From: Aselliscus stoliczkanus
Lineage: Eukaryota > Chordata > Mammalia > Chiroptera > Hipposideridae
DNA length: 64,000 nt
Assembly: GCA_033961575.1 (NCBI GenBank)
Contig: CM066737.1
Location: forward strand, 53,978,771 to 54,042,770
Direction: 5' to 3'
This document shows positions 1-10,583 of this stretch, in pieces. The translations under genes were made by a program, and so were the position numbers. The stretch's first letter is position 1; each line of letters starts with the position of its first letter. Below the pieces are notes generated by a model, which searched no databases, had not been told where the DNA came from, and worked only from the letters and a program-made list of their open reading frames with translations.

Positions 1-989
1 CCTGAGGAGTGCTCCTTCAAATCTCCACTGGAAGTTACAACAAATTGAGCAGCTGTAATTCAACAAAGGATAACCTAAGCAATATACAAGCACATCCGAG
101 AGATCCCCACATTAAAATATCTGAAGGTGGGCTAGTTGGGTGAGCAAGGGAGAAGGGAAGAGGGAAGTGCAGAGACACAGGTCATAGGATGAGGCCGGAG
201 GTCACTGCAGTCTCGGAAGAGGGAAGGATATAGGCTGCAGGTGCGTGTTTTGTGGCCCTGCCTGAGGGCTCAGCATATAATACTGATGAACCCAGCATTT
301 GGGGCAGAGACCTCAGGGCAAAGCCTGAATTCAGAAGAGTGAGTACTGTGGTTTAAGCCCTCACTGCCAGGCAGAAAACAAAGACATAGAGCCTGGCTGC
401 CACCCCGCATTCTCCCAGAGCTCGCCTCCCTCCACCTTCCAATATTAGAAGCAGGCTCAAGAAGAAATTGTAGCAGTTTCAGATTAAAGAGCAGAATATC
501 TACAGCCCTGAGAACTGGAGAGACAGTCCCACAGTGGCAGACAGACAGTGTGGCTAATTCCGGTGACAGGGAAGGAGCATTAGGGGTGAGACAGTTGTGG
601 TCTGGCGGTCACCATTGCTGGGAGCCATAAACACATATGCTGCCTCTGCCAGCCCACCCTGCCCTCACCCTTCCAGGTTGATCCCTGCAAGGGCAAGCAG
701 GGCTGCTGACACACAAGCTTTGCTTTGGGCTGCAGGGACAGCACTGGGGTTTCAGAGGCTCAGAACCCGATTGCTCACCACATCTTACCATGGGGGCGGT
801 GCCCTGAGACCTGATCACAGAGGAGAAGCCCACCTCCCAGCAAACCTCCCATCATGTGAGAAGCCAGAATAGGGCAGGTGAAAATAAAATGCTGCAGCGC
901 TAGAGAAAATAAAACGTTCCAGTGACACCTACTGGAAAGCAAAAGAAAGACCTCTTCATATCAACCTGCTGCAGAATCTACTCCTGTAG
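1..989 (+). repeat. 5' region of an old L1 element
   Basis: This stretch lies directly upstream of an L1 ORF1 relic in the same orientation and reads like an L1 5'UTR: moderately GC-rich at first, becoming A-rich towards the ORF. The 5' end of the element cannot be placed and may lie outside the window. Short open frames at 597-872 (+) and 609-833 (-) overlap each other and resemble no protein I know, so they are not called. Confidence 0.6.
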
Positions 990-2157
990 ATGCTCATAAA
1001 GAGAAAAAATGATTCATTAATTGCCACGAATAACCAAAATAACAAGGCAGCTCAGAAAGAAAATGAAAAATCTCCAGAAAATAAACTGAAAGTCATGGAA
1101 ATATATGACTTAAATGACAGAATTCATGATTGCAGTTCTGAAAAAACTCAATGTGATACAAGAAAACTCAGATAGGCACTTTAATAAACTCAGAAACAAA
1201 AATCAATGAACAAAACAAATATTTTACCAAAGATATTAAAATTTTAAAAAAGAACCAAATAGAAATTCTGGAGATGAAGAACTCAATAAAAGAAGTGAAG
1301 AATGAAATAGCCAGCTTAGTAAATAGAGCTGACCAGATGGAGGAAAGAATTAGTGATGTAGAAGATAGAAATCTGGTGATGACACAGATGGAAGAAGAGA
1401 GACTTGAGAGTTAAAAATAATGAAAGAGGGGCAGCTGGTTAACTCAGTTGGTTAGAGCACACTGCTTATAACACCAGGGTTGCGAGTTCCATTCCCTCAT
1501 GGGCCACTGAATTTCACCCTTCACAACTAGTTTGAAACAACTACTTGACTTGGAGCTCATGGGTCCTGGAAAAACACACTGTTCTACAATAAAATATATT
1601 TTTTTAAATGTATTAAAAATTTTTTTTAGAAGAACCTGACTCCATTAGAAAGAGCAACTTAAGAAAATGGGTATACCAGAAGGAGAAGAGAGAGAGAAGG
1701 GAACAGAGAGTCTATTCAAATAATCAATGAAAACTTATGAAACCTATGGGAAGAACTGGATCCTCGAATCCAAGACGCAAACAGGACACTTAATTACCTC
1801 AATCCCAAGAGGCCATCTTCAAGGCACATTGTACTGAAGGTGTCACAAATTAATGACAAAGAAAGAATTCTCAAGTCAGCCAGGGAGAAGAAGACAGTAA
1901 CATATAAAGGAACGTCCATTAGATTATCATCAGATTTTTCAACAGAAAATCTACCAGCCAGCAGGGAATGGAATCAAATATTCAAACTATTGAAAGAGAG
2001 AAATTATCAGCCAAGAATAATATGCATATATCCAGTAAAGTTATCCTTTATATATGAAGGAAAAATAAATACCTTTAGCAATATACACACACTGAGGGAA
2101 TTTTCCACCATAAGGCCTGCATTACAGGAAATACTAAAGGAGACTATTCTACCTTAA
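990..2157 (+). pseudogene. L1 ORF1 relic (RNA-binding protein), split by a VES SINE
   Basis: L1 ORF1 encodes the nucleic-acid chaperone that coats L1 RNA. The N-terminal part reads from 990 to about 1175 and then stops. The coiled-coil part follows near 1260-1410, with a heptad-like run including MEERISDVEDR. A VES SINE sits in the middle. The C-terminal part is readable from 1840 to 2157, with the recognisable stretches TVTYKGTSIRLSSDFS and REFSTIRPALQEILK, which match the same region of the intact ORF1 copies at 17686-18558 and 36694-37569. Several stops and frame changes show it is dead. It precedes the ORF2 relic of the same element. Confidence 0.85.
1428..1630 (+). mobile_element. VES SINE (bat tRNA-derived SINE)
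   Basis: The head has a tRNA-like box A region (AGCTGGTTAACTCAGTTGG), a GTTAGAGCA segment, then GGTTGCGAGTTCCATTCCC as box B. The body carries the VES hallmarks TTTGAAACAACTACTTGACT and GGGTCCTGGAAAAACACACT, ending in an A/T-rich tail. It interrupts the ORF1 relic. VES elements are known from bats, so this is the best single taxonomic clue in the window. Confidence 0.9.
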
Positions 2158-2737
2158 ACAAACATCAAAAGAATATAAAACAATGAGCAAGATTACTACT
2201 AGCAGGCAGACAGAAGTAGGAAATGGCAACCCCATCACAGAATAGGGCACTATACACTTAAACATAATGGAAAGGGTAAAGAAAACAAAAAACATTAAAA
2301 AAAGAGAGAGAAGAAAGAGACAACTTGCTACGGCAACTCAGAAATCAACTTACAGCACAAATAGGGAAAACTTTTAACAACATAAACATAATAGAGAAGA
2401 GAGTAAAGGTTTGAGTTTGCAAAGGGGAATTGAGATAATAAGCATGATGAAAAAAAAGGACTACTGTGTATATGAAACTTACTTTTACATAAACTAAATG
2501 GTAACCACTCAAAAATAAAAATCCAGAACCGAGACACATAACATAAAAGAAGAGTAACAGAGGGAAAATCATAAAATACCACCACACTGAAATACTAGAC
2601 AGCAACAAAAAGGCAAAGAAACAATGGAGACGCAGTCCTACCAGAAAACCAAAGATAGAATGATAGGAAATCCCCATATTTCAATAATCACACTAAATGT
2701 AAATTGACTGATTTCACCAATAAAAAGACACAGAGTA

Positions 2738-2838
2738 GGGCCGGCTGAGTGGTGCATTGGTTAAGCGCTGGCTTGCGACACCCGCGGTCCCGGTTCGGGT
2801 CCCACATGTGAGGGCCAGTGACACTGCCCTCAAAAAAA
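2738..2838 (+). mobile_element. tRNA-derived SINE (short form), copy 1
   Basis: It starts GGGCCGGCTGAGTGG, has a box B-like GGTTCGGGTCCC, and ends GGGCCAGTGACACTGCCCTC plus poly(A). It is flanked by a perfect 16-bp target duplication, AAAAAGACACAGAGTA, at 2722-2737 and 2839-2854. It is inserted in the L1 ORF2 relic. Confidence 0.92.
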
Positions 2839-5067
2839 AAAAAGACACAGAGTAGCAGACTGAACCAAAAAACAGAACCCACCATATGCTGCCTCCAAGA
2901 GACACATCTCAGCTACAAGGACAAATAGAGACACAAAGTGAAAGGGTGGAAAACGATACTCTAAGCAGATGGAATTCAAAGAAATACAGGTGTATTCATA
3001 CTTATATCCCATGAAGCAGACTTCAGGATAAAAAAGGTAACAAGAGACAAAAAGGACATTTCATAATGATAAAGAGGACAATATGACAAGAAGACATAAC
3101 ACTTATCAATATATGTTCCCCCAATTAGGGAGTACCAAAATATACAAAACAAATACTAACAGAACTAAATGGAGAAAGTCATCGAAACAGAATAATAGTA
3201 GAGGACCTAAATGCACCATGACAGCTATGGATAGATCACCCAAACAGAAAATAAATTTTAAAAAAGCAGCCTTAAATGACTCATTAGACCAAGTGGACAC
3301 TATTGATATTTACAGATCACTTCATCCTAGAACACCAGACTACACATTCTTTTCTAGTGTACATGGAACATTCTCAAAGATAGACCACATTTTGGGACAC
3401 AAGACTAGCTTCAGAAAATTTAAGAAGATGGAAATAACCCAAAGCATATTTCCTGACTACAAGGCTTTGAAATTGGAAATCAATTTTGAAAAGAAAGTAG
3501 GAAAAAACACAAATATGTGGAGATTAAACAGCATGCTATTAAAAAAAGACTGGGTCAACGAAGAAATGAAAGAAGAGGTCAAAGGATACATAGAAACAAA
3601 TGAGAATAAAAATACATCATTTCAATAGCAGTATTAAGAGGAAATTTTATATTACAGGCCTACCTCAAGAAACAAGAAAAATGCCAAGTAAACAACCTAA
3701 CATTACATCTTAAAGAACTAAAAAATGAAGAACAAATGAAACCCAAAGTCAGCAGTAGGAAGGAAATAAAAAAAATTAGAGCAGAACTAAATGAAATGGA
3801 GAAAAAAAAAGACAATAGAAAAAATCATGCAACAAAGAGCTGTTTTTTTATAAAGATTAATAAAATTGACAAACCCTTGGCTAGACTCACTAAGATAAAA
3901 AGAGAAAAGAAACAAATAAACAAAATCAGAAATGAAATTGGAAAAGTTACTACAGGCCCCACAGAAATACAAAGGATCATACAAGAATACTATGAAGGAC
4001 TATACACCACCAAGTTCAATAGAAGAAATTGACAAGTTCTTAGACACATATAGCCTCCCTAGACTGAATCACAAACAACTGGAAAATCTAAATATATGGA
4101 TCAAGAGCAAATAAATTGAAATAATCACCCCAAACCTTCCCAAAAGCAAAAATCCAGGATCAGATAGTTTCACTAGTGAATTCTACCAAACATTCAAAGA
4201 AAATTTAATATTTGTTCTCCTCAAACTCTTACAAAAAACTGAAGAAGAGGCAATACTTCCTAACATATTTTATAAGGCCAACATTACCCTGATACCAAAA
4301 CCTCATAAGGATAACACAAAAAAAGAAAACTACAGACCAATATCTCTGAGGAATACAGGTGCAAAAATCCTAAACAAAATTCTAGCAAATCAATTGCAAC
4401 AACGCATTAAAGAGATTATACATCACGATCAAGTGGGGTTTATTCCAGGGGCACAAGGATGATTCAGTGTATGCAAATCAATTAATGTGATACACCACAC
4501 AAACAAAATAAAAGATAAAAATCATATGATTATATCAATAGATTCAGATAAAGCATTTCACAAGACACTACCTGCATTTATGATTAAAACACTTAATAAA
4601 ATGGGTATAGAAGGAAAGTACTTTAATGTAATAAAGGTCATATATGACAAACCCTCAGCTAATATCACACTTAATGGTGAAAAACTGAAGGCTTTTGTTC
4701 TATGATCAGGAACAAGACAGGGTTGCCCCATATCACCTCTGTTATTGAGCATAGTGTTGGAAGTCCTAGTCAGAGCAATCTGGCAAGAGAAAGAAATAAA
4801 AGGCATTCAAATTAGGAAGGAAGATGATAAATGTCATTTTTTTAGATGGCATGATTCTTTGTATAGAAAACCTTAAACACTCTAAATTATTAGAAACAAT
4901 AAAAGAATACTATAAAGTTGCTAGCTATAAGATCAATATAAAAATCCATTGCATTGCTATACACTAACAATGAAATTTCAGAAAAAGAAATTTAAAACAG
5001 AAACAATTCTTTTTGCCATTGTAACAAAAATAATAAAATACTTGGGAATAAACTTAACAAAAACCTA

Positions 5068-6183
5068 TGTTGGGAGCCGACAGTCCCCCAGTGTCTGACA
5101 AAGTCACATTGCCACGCTCAGAACTGGATGTTTGGGGTGCTGCCTTATGGTTGGTCATGTAATATCTCCTGCCTCTATGAACCCATGTGCCTTTCCTATA
5201 CATCAGATCCTATAGGAGAACAGTACTTTCACTGCATTTATGGCAAGTTCCTGTGGTACCCCAATGAGAGATGGCTATATAAGCCAGGGACGGGTAAGAT
5301 TTCCTGAAGAAGGAAACAACCCAAGGCAGGCTATAGCCTCATGGGAAACCCAGAACTGAGATATAGGGGACTCAATCCTCTTGGAAACAGAGGCCCAGAC
5401 CCCTGGCCACATAGGCCAAAAGCATGCCTGTGAGAAACTGATAATAACATCAGTCTGTTGAGTTCACTTGCCTAAAGCCACTGCTGTGAGAGGTTTCCTT
5501 GGAGACTAAGACCCCCAGGCCATTTGCTGACCATGGGGTATGTTAATCAATCGCTTTATTTGAATTCTTTGCCTTGTACCTTGTTGCAGCAACAGATACT
5601 GAAGATTTAACTGAGAAACAAATGCTACCTACATAGGATAAGAGAGGTGTGAGACCCCCCTGTGGTTGCTAGGTATTGTATTCACATAGGAATAGACTTT
5701 AGATACTTTTACCCTAAACACAGCCACTGCTAGTCTCTGAGTAACAGCTCAAATATACGCCTTGTGAGTCTCACGATTGTGTTTAGCTGCTGGAATTTAG
5801 GATAATTATTAGATAGTCAAGATAGTCATGGTAAGCATTCTTTAGGTGATATGCAGAAACTAAGTCTGGGTCTCATAGAGATTATCATAATAAAAGACAA
5901 GATAATCCTTAAACGGAAGAATAAGTCACAGTGTACCCTGGAGAGAGCAATTACAAGGAAGTAAAGACTGTGAAAATGCTGGGAAATAGAAAACATCAAA
6001 CTTGTGACTTGTGATATTGGTAAAGAGTCCCTATAAAGGGGACATGCTGTAACAATAAAGTGTGACACTTCTTCTCTGAAACTCCCCTGGTGTCTCCACT
6101 CTCTCCCTGCTTTCTTTTCTTCCCTCGCCGATGTCGTCCCCTCCTGAGGGAACCCCTGGACTCATGGAGGCTGGTCCCCCACA
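5068..6183 (+). mobile_element. Solo LTR of a class II (ERVK/IAP-like) endogenous retrovirus
   Basis: A 1116-bp block interrupts the L1 ORF2 relic exactly between the codons for the NLTK region and the LYTENYK region. It opens TGTTGGGAGCCGAC and closes CCCCCACA, giving the TG...CA ends of an LTR. The opening resembles rodent IAP LTRs. A TATA-like TATAAAGG at 6032 and an AATAAA at 6054-6059 sit near the 3' end, as in class II LTRs. No internal retroviral sequence is present, so it is a solo LTR formed by LTR-LTR recombination. The flanking hexamers (aaccta / atcctg) match at only 4 of 6 positions, which suggests age. Confidence 0.75.
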
Positions 6184-7308
6184 ATCCTGTATACTGAAAA
6201 CTATAAGACATGCTTAAAATAAATTGAAGAAGATAAAAAGAAATGGAAAGATAATGTGTTCATGTATTGGCAGAATAAACATAGTTAAAATGGGCATATT
6301 ACCCAAAGCAATATGCAGATTTAATGCAATCTCCCATCAAAATCCCAATGGCATTTTAGAAAGAAAGAAAACAAGAAACCATCAGATTTGTATGGAATTA
6401 CAAAAGACTGTGAAAAGCCAAAGCAATCCTAAGGAAAAAGAACAAGGCTGGAGGTATCATACTCCCTGACTTCAATTTGTACTACAGGGCAACAATAATC
6501 AAAACATTATGGTATTGGCAGAAAAACAGAGACACAGACTAATGGAATAGAATCGAGTAACCAGAAATAAACCCCCATATATATGGGCAGATAATTTACA
6601 ACAAAGGAGCAAAAATATACAGTGGAAAAAAGAAAGCCTCTTCAATAAATGGTGCTAGGGAAATTGGAAAGCCATGTGCAAAAGAATGAAACTAGACTGC
6701 TGTCTGTCACCATGTACTAAAATTAACTCAAAATGGATCAAAGACCTAAACATAAGACCTGAAACAATAAACTGCATAGAAGAAAGCATAGGTATTAAAC
6801 TAATGAATCTTAGGTTTAAAGAGGATTTTATGAATTTGACCTCAAAGAGAAGGGAAGTAAAAAGCAAAAATAAATAAAAAACAAACTAAAAAGCTTCTTC
6901 ACAGCGAAAGAAACCATCAAGAAAACAATGAAGTAACCAACTGAATGGGAGAAGATATTTGCAAGCAACTCCTCCCATAGGGTCTAAAATCCATAATATA
7001 TACAAAACTCGTACAACTCAACAACAACAACAACAAAAATAACCCAAACAATCCAATTAAAATGGTCAGAGGACCTGAACAACTTTTCTCCCAAGAAGAC
7101 ATACAACCAACAGACATATGAAAAAATGCCCAACTTCACTAGCTATTAGGGAAATGCAAATCAAAACTACAAAAAGATATCACCTCACACATCTCCAAAT
7201 GGCTATCATCAACAAGACAAATAATAACAAGTGTTGGAGAATTTGTGGAGAAAAAGGACACTTATACACTGTGGGAATGTAAATTGGTATAGCCACTATG
7301 GAAAACAG

Positions 7309-7727
7309 TGCTGGAAGCCATGCAAGAAGGCCTTGGTCTGGGAAAAAACATGTTTTTCTTCTTTACTGCACCTGAAAGGTGTTTGGTCACTTTTGAGGTA
7401 TATGGGGAGAACGGCCAGTTCCAGTAAGGAGCACAATAGTATAGATGTTTATCTGAAGTTTCGGGAAACTAACAGTGTGGGAACCTGACCCTTAAGCAGC
7501 CATTGTGTAGTTAATAGATTACTAGCATATGTAGTCATCCATGTCATTCATTGTCTATCCTACACATACCCTGAAACCCTGAAAATGTATATAAGGGCTG
7601 TGAGAAATAAACTCGGGATCTATCTCCCTTCCATCTTTTCTGCAAAAAAGAAATTTCTGCCTCTTCATTGCACTGACTCCATGCCCACCTTCTTGGGCCC
7701 TGGTCCTGCGAGAGCTGGACTCCCGCA
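7309..7727 (+). repeat. 5' LTR of the provirus
   Basis: The 419-bp repeat begins TGCTGGAAGCC and ends CTCCCGCA. It is the same length as the 3' LTR and differs from it mainly by transitions, several at CpG or TpG positions. A TATA box and poly(A) signal lie near the 3' third. Confidence 0.95.
7588..7611 (+). promoter_or_regulatory. LTR TATA box and poly(A) signal
   Basis: TATATAAG (7588-7595) is followed ten bases later by AATAAA (7606-7611). The same pair recurs in the 3' LTR at 15094-15101 and 15112-15117. In a class II LTR the first would position transcription start and the second would act in R for 3' end formation. The close spacing is unusual but seen in compact LTRs. Function is inferred. 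Confidence 0.65.
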
Positions 7728-7729
7728 AG

Positions 7730-7747
7730 TGGCACCCGAACAGGGAC
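7730..7747 (+). other. Primer binding site, tRNA-Lys3-like
   Basis: TGGCACCCGAACAGGGAC starts two bases after the 5' LTR. It matches the complement of the tRNA-Lys3 3' end at 17 of 18 positions (A in place of G at position 5). This is the priming site for minus-strand DNA synthesis. Confidence 0.85.
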
Positions 7748-7865
7748 CTGAAGGTAAGTCTTCTCTTCTGTCCCAGGCACGGATAGGATTCCACTTAAGG
7801 TGCTGCAGACCCCCTGGATAGTGAGGCCAGGTTAGGATAAGTGGTAATCAGAGATATAAGTCATT

Positions 7866-9614
7866 ATGGGAAAATCTGAGTCAAAAGACTGTCGTCTTTA
7901 CATTAATGTCATTAAGAGTTCATTAAAAGGCCGAGGAGTAAGTGTACACGGCCACCAGATTAGTAAATTTCTTCAGTTCGTGCAACAATGCTACCTGTGG
8001 TTTCCAGAGGAAGGAACTGTAAATTTGGAAACTTGGGAAAAAGTAGGAAGACAAATGAAAGAATTTTATATAGAACATGGCCCAGGAAGGGTACCTCATG
8101 AAGCATTTCGTTTATGGAGTCTGTTTCGAGACTCCTTAGATCCTAGACATGAGTCATCAACATTCTTTCAGAGTTTAGGTGAATCTATGTTAAAGAATTC
8201 AGGAGATTGTGGAGAAATCCATCCACTCCTTAAAAAGGGACCATCACTAGAATTGAAAAACAATATCTTTCCTGTTACCAGCCCAAGATCCTCTAGTTCA
8301 GAGGGTTCTAGTCAGAGGAGGACTCTGAAACTGAGGATCCAGGAGGAGGGAATAGGCTTGATCCACAGGATGAGGACACCCTGGAGGAAGAGGCAGCACG
8401 ATATCATCATAGTGATGCTGAATTCCCCATAACGCACTCTGGATATGGGTCATTACAGAGACTCCCTCCAAGGGCCCTTTCTAAGTCCAAAAGCTCTAAG
8501 TCTAAGTCTAAGAAAAGGAAACCGCCCTGCTCTCAGCCTCTAGGGCTCATAGGTGTGGCCCGAGAAGCAGAAGCAAGAGGGGATTTATCATTCTCAGCAT
8601 GCTTTCCAGTGGATATGGAATGGGAAGAATCCACTTGGGAACCACTTCTTTATAAAATTCTCAAAGAGTTAAAACTAGCCTGCACTCAGTGTGGTCCTAA
8701 CAGTCCTAATATTATGTCCTTGGTAGAAGCTTTAGCAGGGCGGTGGATGACACCCAACGACTGTCAGGGAGCGGCTAAATCCTGCCTTTCAGGGGGTGAC
8801 TATATCATTTGGAGAATAGAGAATGAGGATTACTGTAAGGCAGAAGTCAAAAAGAGACGTGTTGTCGCTGAGGCCATGTTATTAGGTACAGGGGTCTGGG
8901 ACTCAACTCAGGCTCAACTTAAGTTGAGCAAAGACGCTCTCACACTTACCAGTGCGTGTGCGATAGCTGCCTGGAAAAGGATCCCAAAGAGAGAAGGACC
9001 TTCCTCTGCATTGACAGGAATAAAGCAAAAGTCAGATGAGTCATTTGAGGAATTTTTGGCTCGCCTCACGGAGGCAGTGGAAAAGGTTATAGTAGACCCA
9101 ACCGCAGGAACACTTTTACTCAAACGATTGGCTTTTGAAAATGCAAATAGCACTTGTAAAGCTCTCATCCGGCCTGTCCGTCGGTAAAACAGGCACAGTG
9201 GAAGATTATGTGCGAGCCTATCAGGACATAAATCCTGCTGTAATTCAAGGGCTGGCTATAGCTGCAGCTTTAAAGGGAGAGAGCTATCCTCAATTTGTTA
9301 AGACAATCAATCAGGGGCCTCCTGCAAAACCAAAAAATTCATGCTGTTACAATTGCGGTCAGCCCGGTCATTTCAGCAGGGAGTGCCCCTACGAAAAGAG
9401 TCAAAATCGTGGAGCCCTGCCTGCTCCTGCATTGCCTCTGCCCTTACTCCCAGCAGCTCAGGGCGGAATGCAGCTACAGCCAATACCAAAAACTGTTTGT
9501 CCTGGATGCCAAAAGGGTTTTCACTGGAGCAATGAATGTCGTTCCAAGTTTCATAAGAATGGACAGCCCCTAGGGAATAATCAAGGGCTCTCCTTGTGTC
9601 CTTTTAATGTATAG
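7866..9614 (+). pseudogene. gag: Endogenous retroviral gag (matrix, capsid, nucleocapsid), frameshifted
   Basis: Gag would build the particle. The matrix opens with MGKSESK, a myristoylation-type start, at 7866 and reads to 8432. A shift near 8315 moves the rest to another frame, where an acidic linker, a Lys/Ser-rich run and capsid follow; the capsid is open 8555-9187. The capsid contains a major homology region around 9020-9090 (GIKQKSDESFEEFLARL). A second shift near 9180 returns to the first frame for nucleocapsid, with two zinc knuckles: CYNCGQPGHFSREC (C-X2-C-X4-H-X4-C) and CPGCQKGFHWSNEC. The frame closes at 9612-9614. Two indels therefore separate domains that a working gag needs in one frame. 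Domain order and length fit betaretroviruses. Confidence 0.92.
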
Positions 9615-9616
9615 TC

Positions 9617-10583
9617 TTGTGGACCCCAACAGGGAAACTGGCAATGGGGCCAGCCTCGGGCCCAAACAATAACAGGGGCATCCTTCCAAAGCAACAACCC
9701 CTTCCTCCCTCAGGGACAGGCACAGTGCTCTCCCTGTATAGGGCCACCCCAGGGAGTACAGGATTGGACCTCTGTGCCACCACCAGCACAATGTTAACCC
9801 CGGAATCAACTCCTACTGAAATACCCACTGGAATATATGGCCCATTACCAGAAGGAACAGTGGGATTGTTACTCGGAAGGAGCTCTGTTTCCCTTCAAGG
9901 GATAACCGTCCTACTGGGAGTGATTAATGCTGATTATTCTGGGGAAATACAAATTATGATTGCCCCTCCAGTCAAAGCTGTTAAAATTCAATCGGGCCAA
10001 AGAATTGCACAGTTACTCTTACTCCCCCTTGCTCTCCAATCCAGCTGTAACTACTTCCCCTCGAGGAGCTCGAGGTTTTGGTTCATCGGACGCAGCATGT
10101 CTCTTGCAGGAAATTAGAGCTCAGAGACCTCTCAAATTGTTGAAAGTGCAAGGAAAGCCCATAGAGGGACTGTTGGATACAGGAGCAGACGTTTCATGCA
10201 TTGCTGGGAAAGGCTGGCCTACATCTTGGCCCGTCCAAGAGATCGCTTCTAATCTCATTGGGTTAGGATCAGCTAAAAATGTTCTTAAAAGTTCATCTAT
10301 GCTAACCTGGGAGGATCCAGATGGAGGAGCTGGTCACTTTAATCCCTATGTAATTCCTTCTCTTCCATTCAGCCTTTGGGGATGAGATATCCTTAGTCAA
10401 ATGGGGGTCCTACTATACAGTCCTAATGATCAAGTGACAGCCCAAATGTTGGATATGGGATATGTACCTGGCACCGGGCTAGGTACCAAGGGACAAGGAA
10501 GAATTTCGCCCATTTCTCCCAAGCCCAATGTTAACACCACCGGGTTAGGGTATAAGGATTTTTCCAGGGGGCCATTGCACTAA
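9617..10583 (+). pseudogene. pro: Endogenous retroviral pro: dUTPase, protease, G-patch; broken
   Basis: The dUTPase part (9617-10020) lies in the -1 frame relative to the end of gag, as expected for gag-pro ribosomal frameshifting. It shows family motifs PGSTGLDLCAT, GRSSVSL, VINADYSGEI and QRIAQLL. dUTPase hydrolyses dUTP to limit uracil in viral DNA. The aspartic protease follows in a different frame, so an indel lies at about 10020-10070. Its active-site LLDTGAD is intact near 10170. A TGA at 10383-10385 interrupts it, then a G-patch (MGYVPGTGLGTKGQGRI) completes the frame to 10583. dUTPase plus protease plus G-patch in one frame is a betaretroviral hallmark. The break between dUTPase and protease is a defect of this copy. 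Confidence 0.9.

Larger units (their letters stand above)
2660..7302 (+). pseudogene. L1 ORF2 relic (endonuclease and reverse transcriptase)
   Basis: L1 ORF2 encodes an apurinic-like endonuclease, a reverse transcriptase and a C-terminal Cys-rich segment, used for target-primed reverse transcription. The start is visible near 2680 (ITLNVN). The endonuclease is readable at 3083-3628 ([16 protein letters not shown]), but the downstream catalytic SDH is degraded to PDY. RT pieces lie at 4380-4830 ([14 protein letters not shown], then a stop). The YADD box near 4835 is unrecognisable. C-terminal pieces lie at 6224-6877 and 7130-7300. A tRNA SINE (2738-2838) and a solo LTR (5068-6183) interrupt it, and the provirus at 7309 cuts it from its 3' end, which resumes at 15240. 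Confidence 0.85.
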
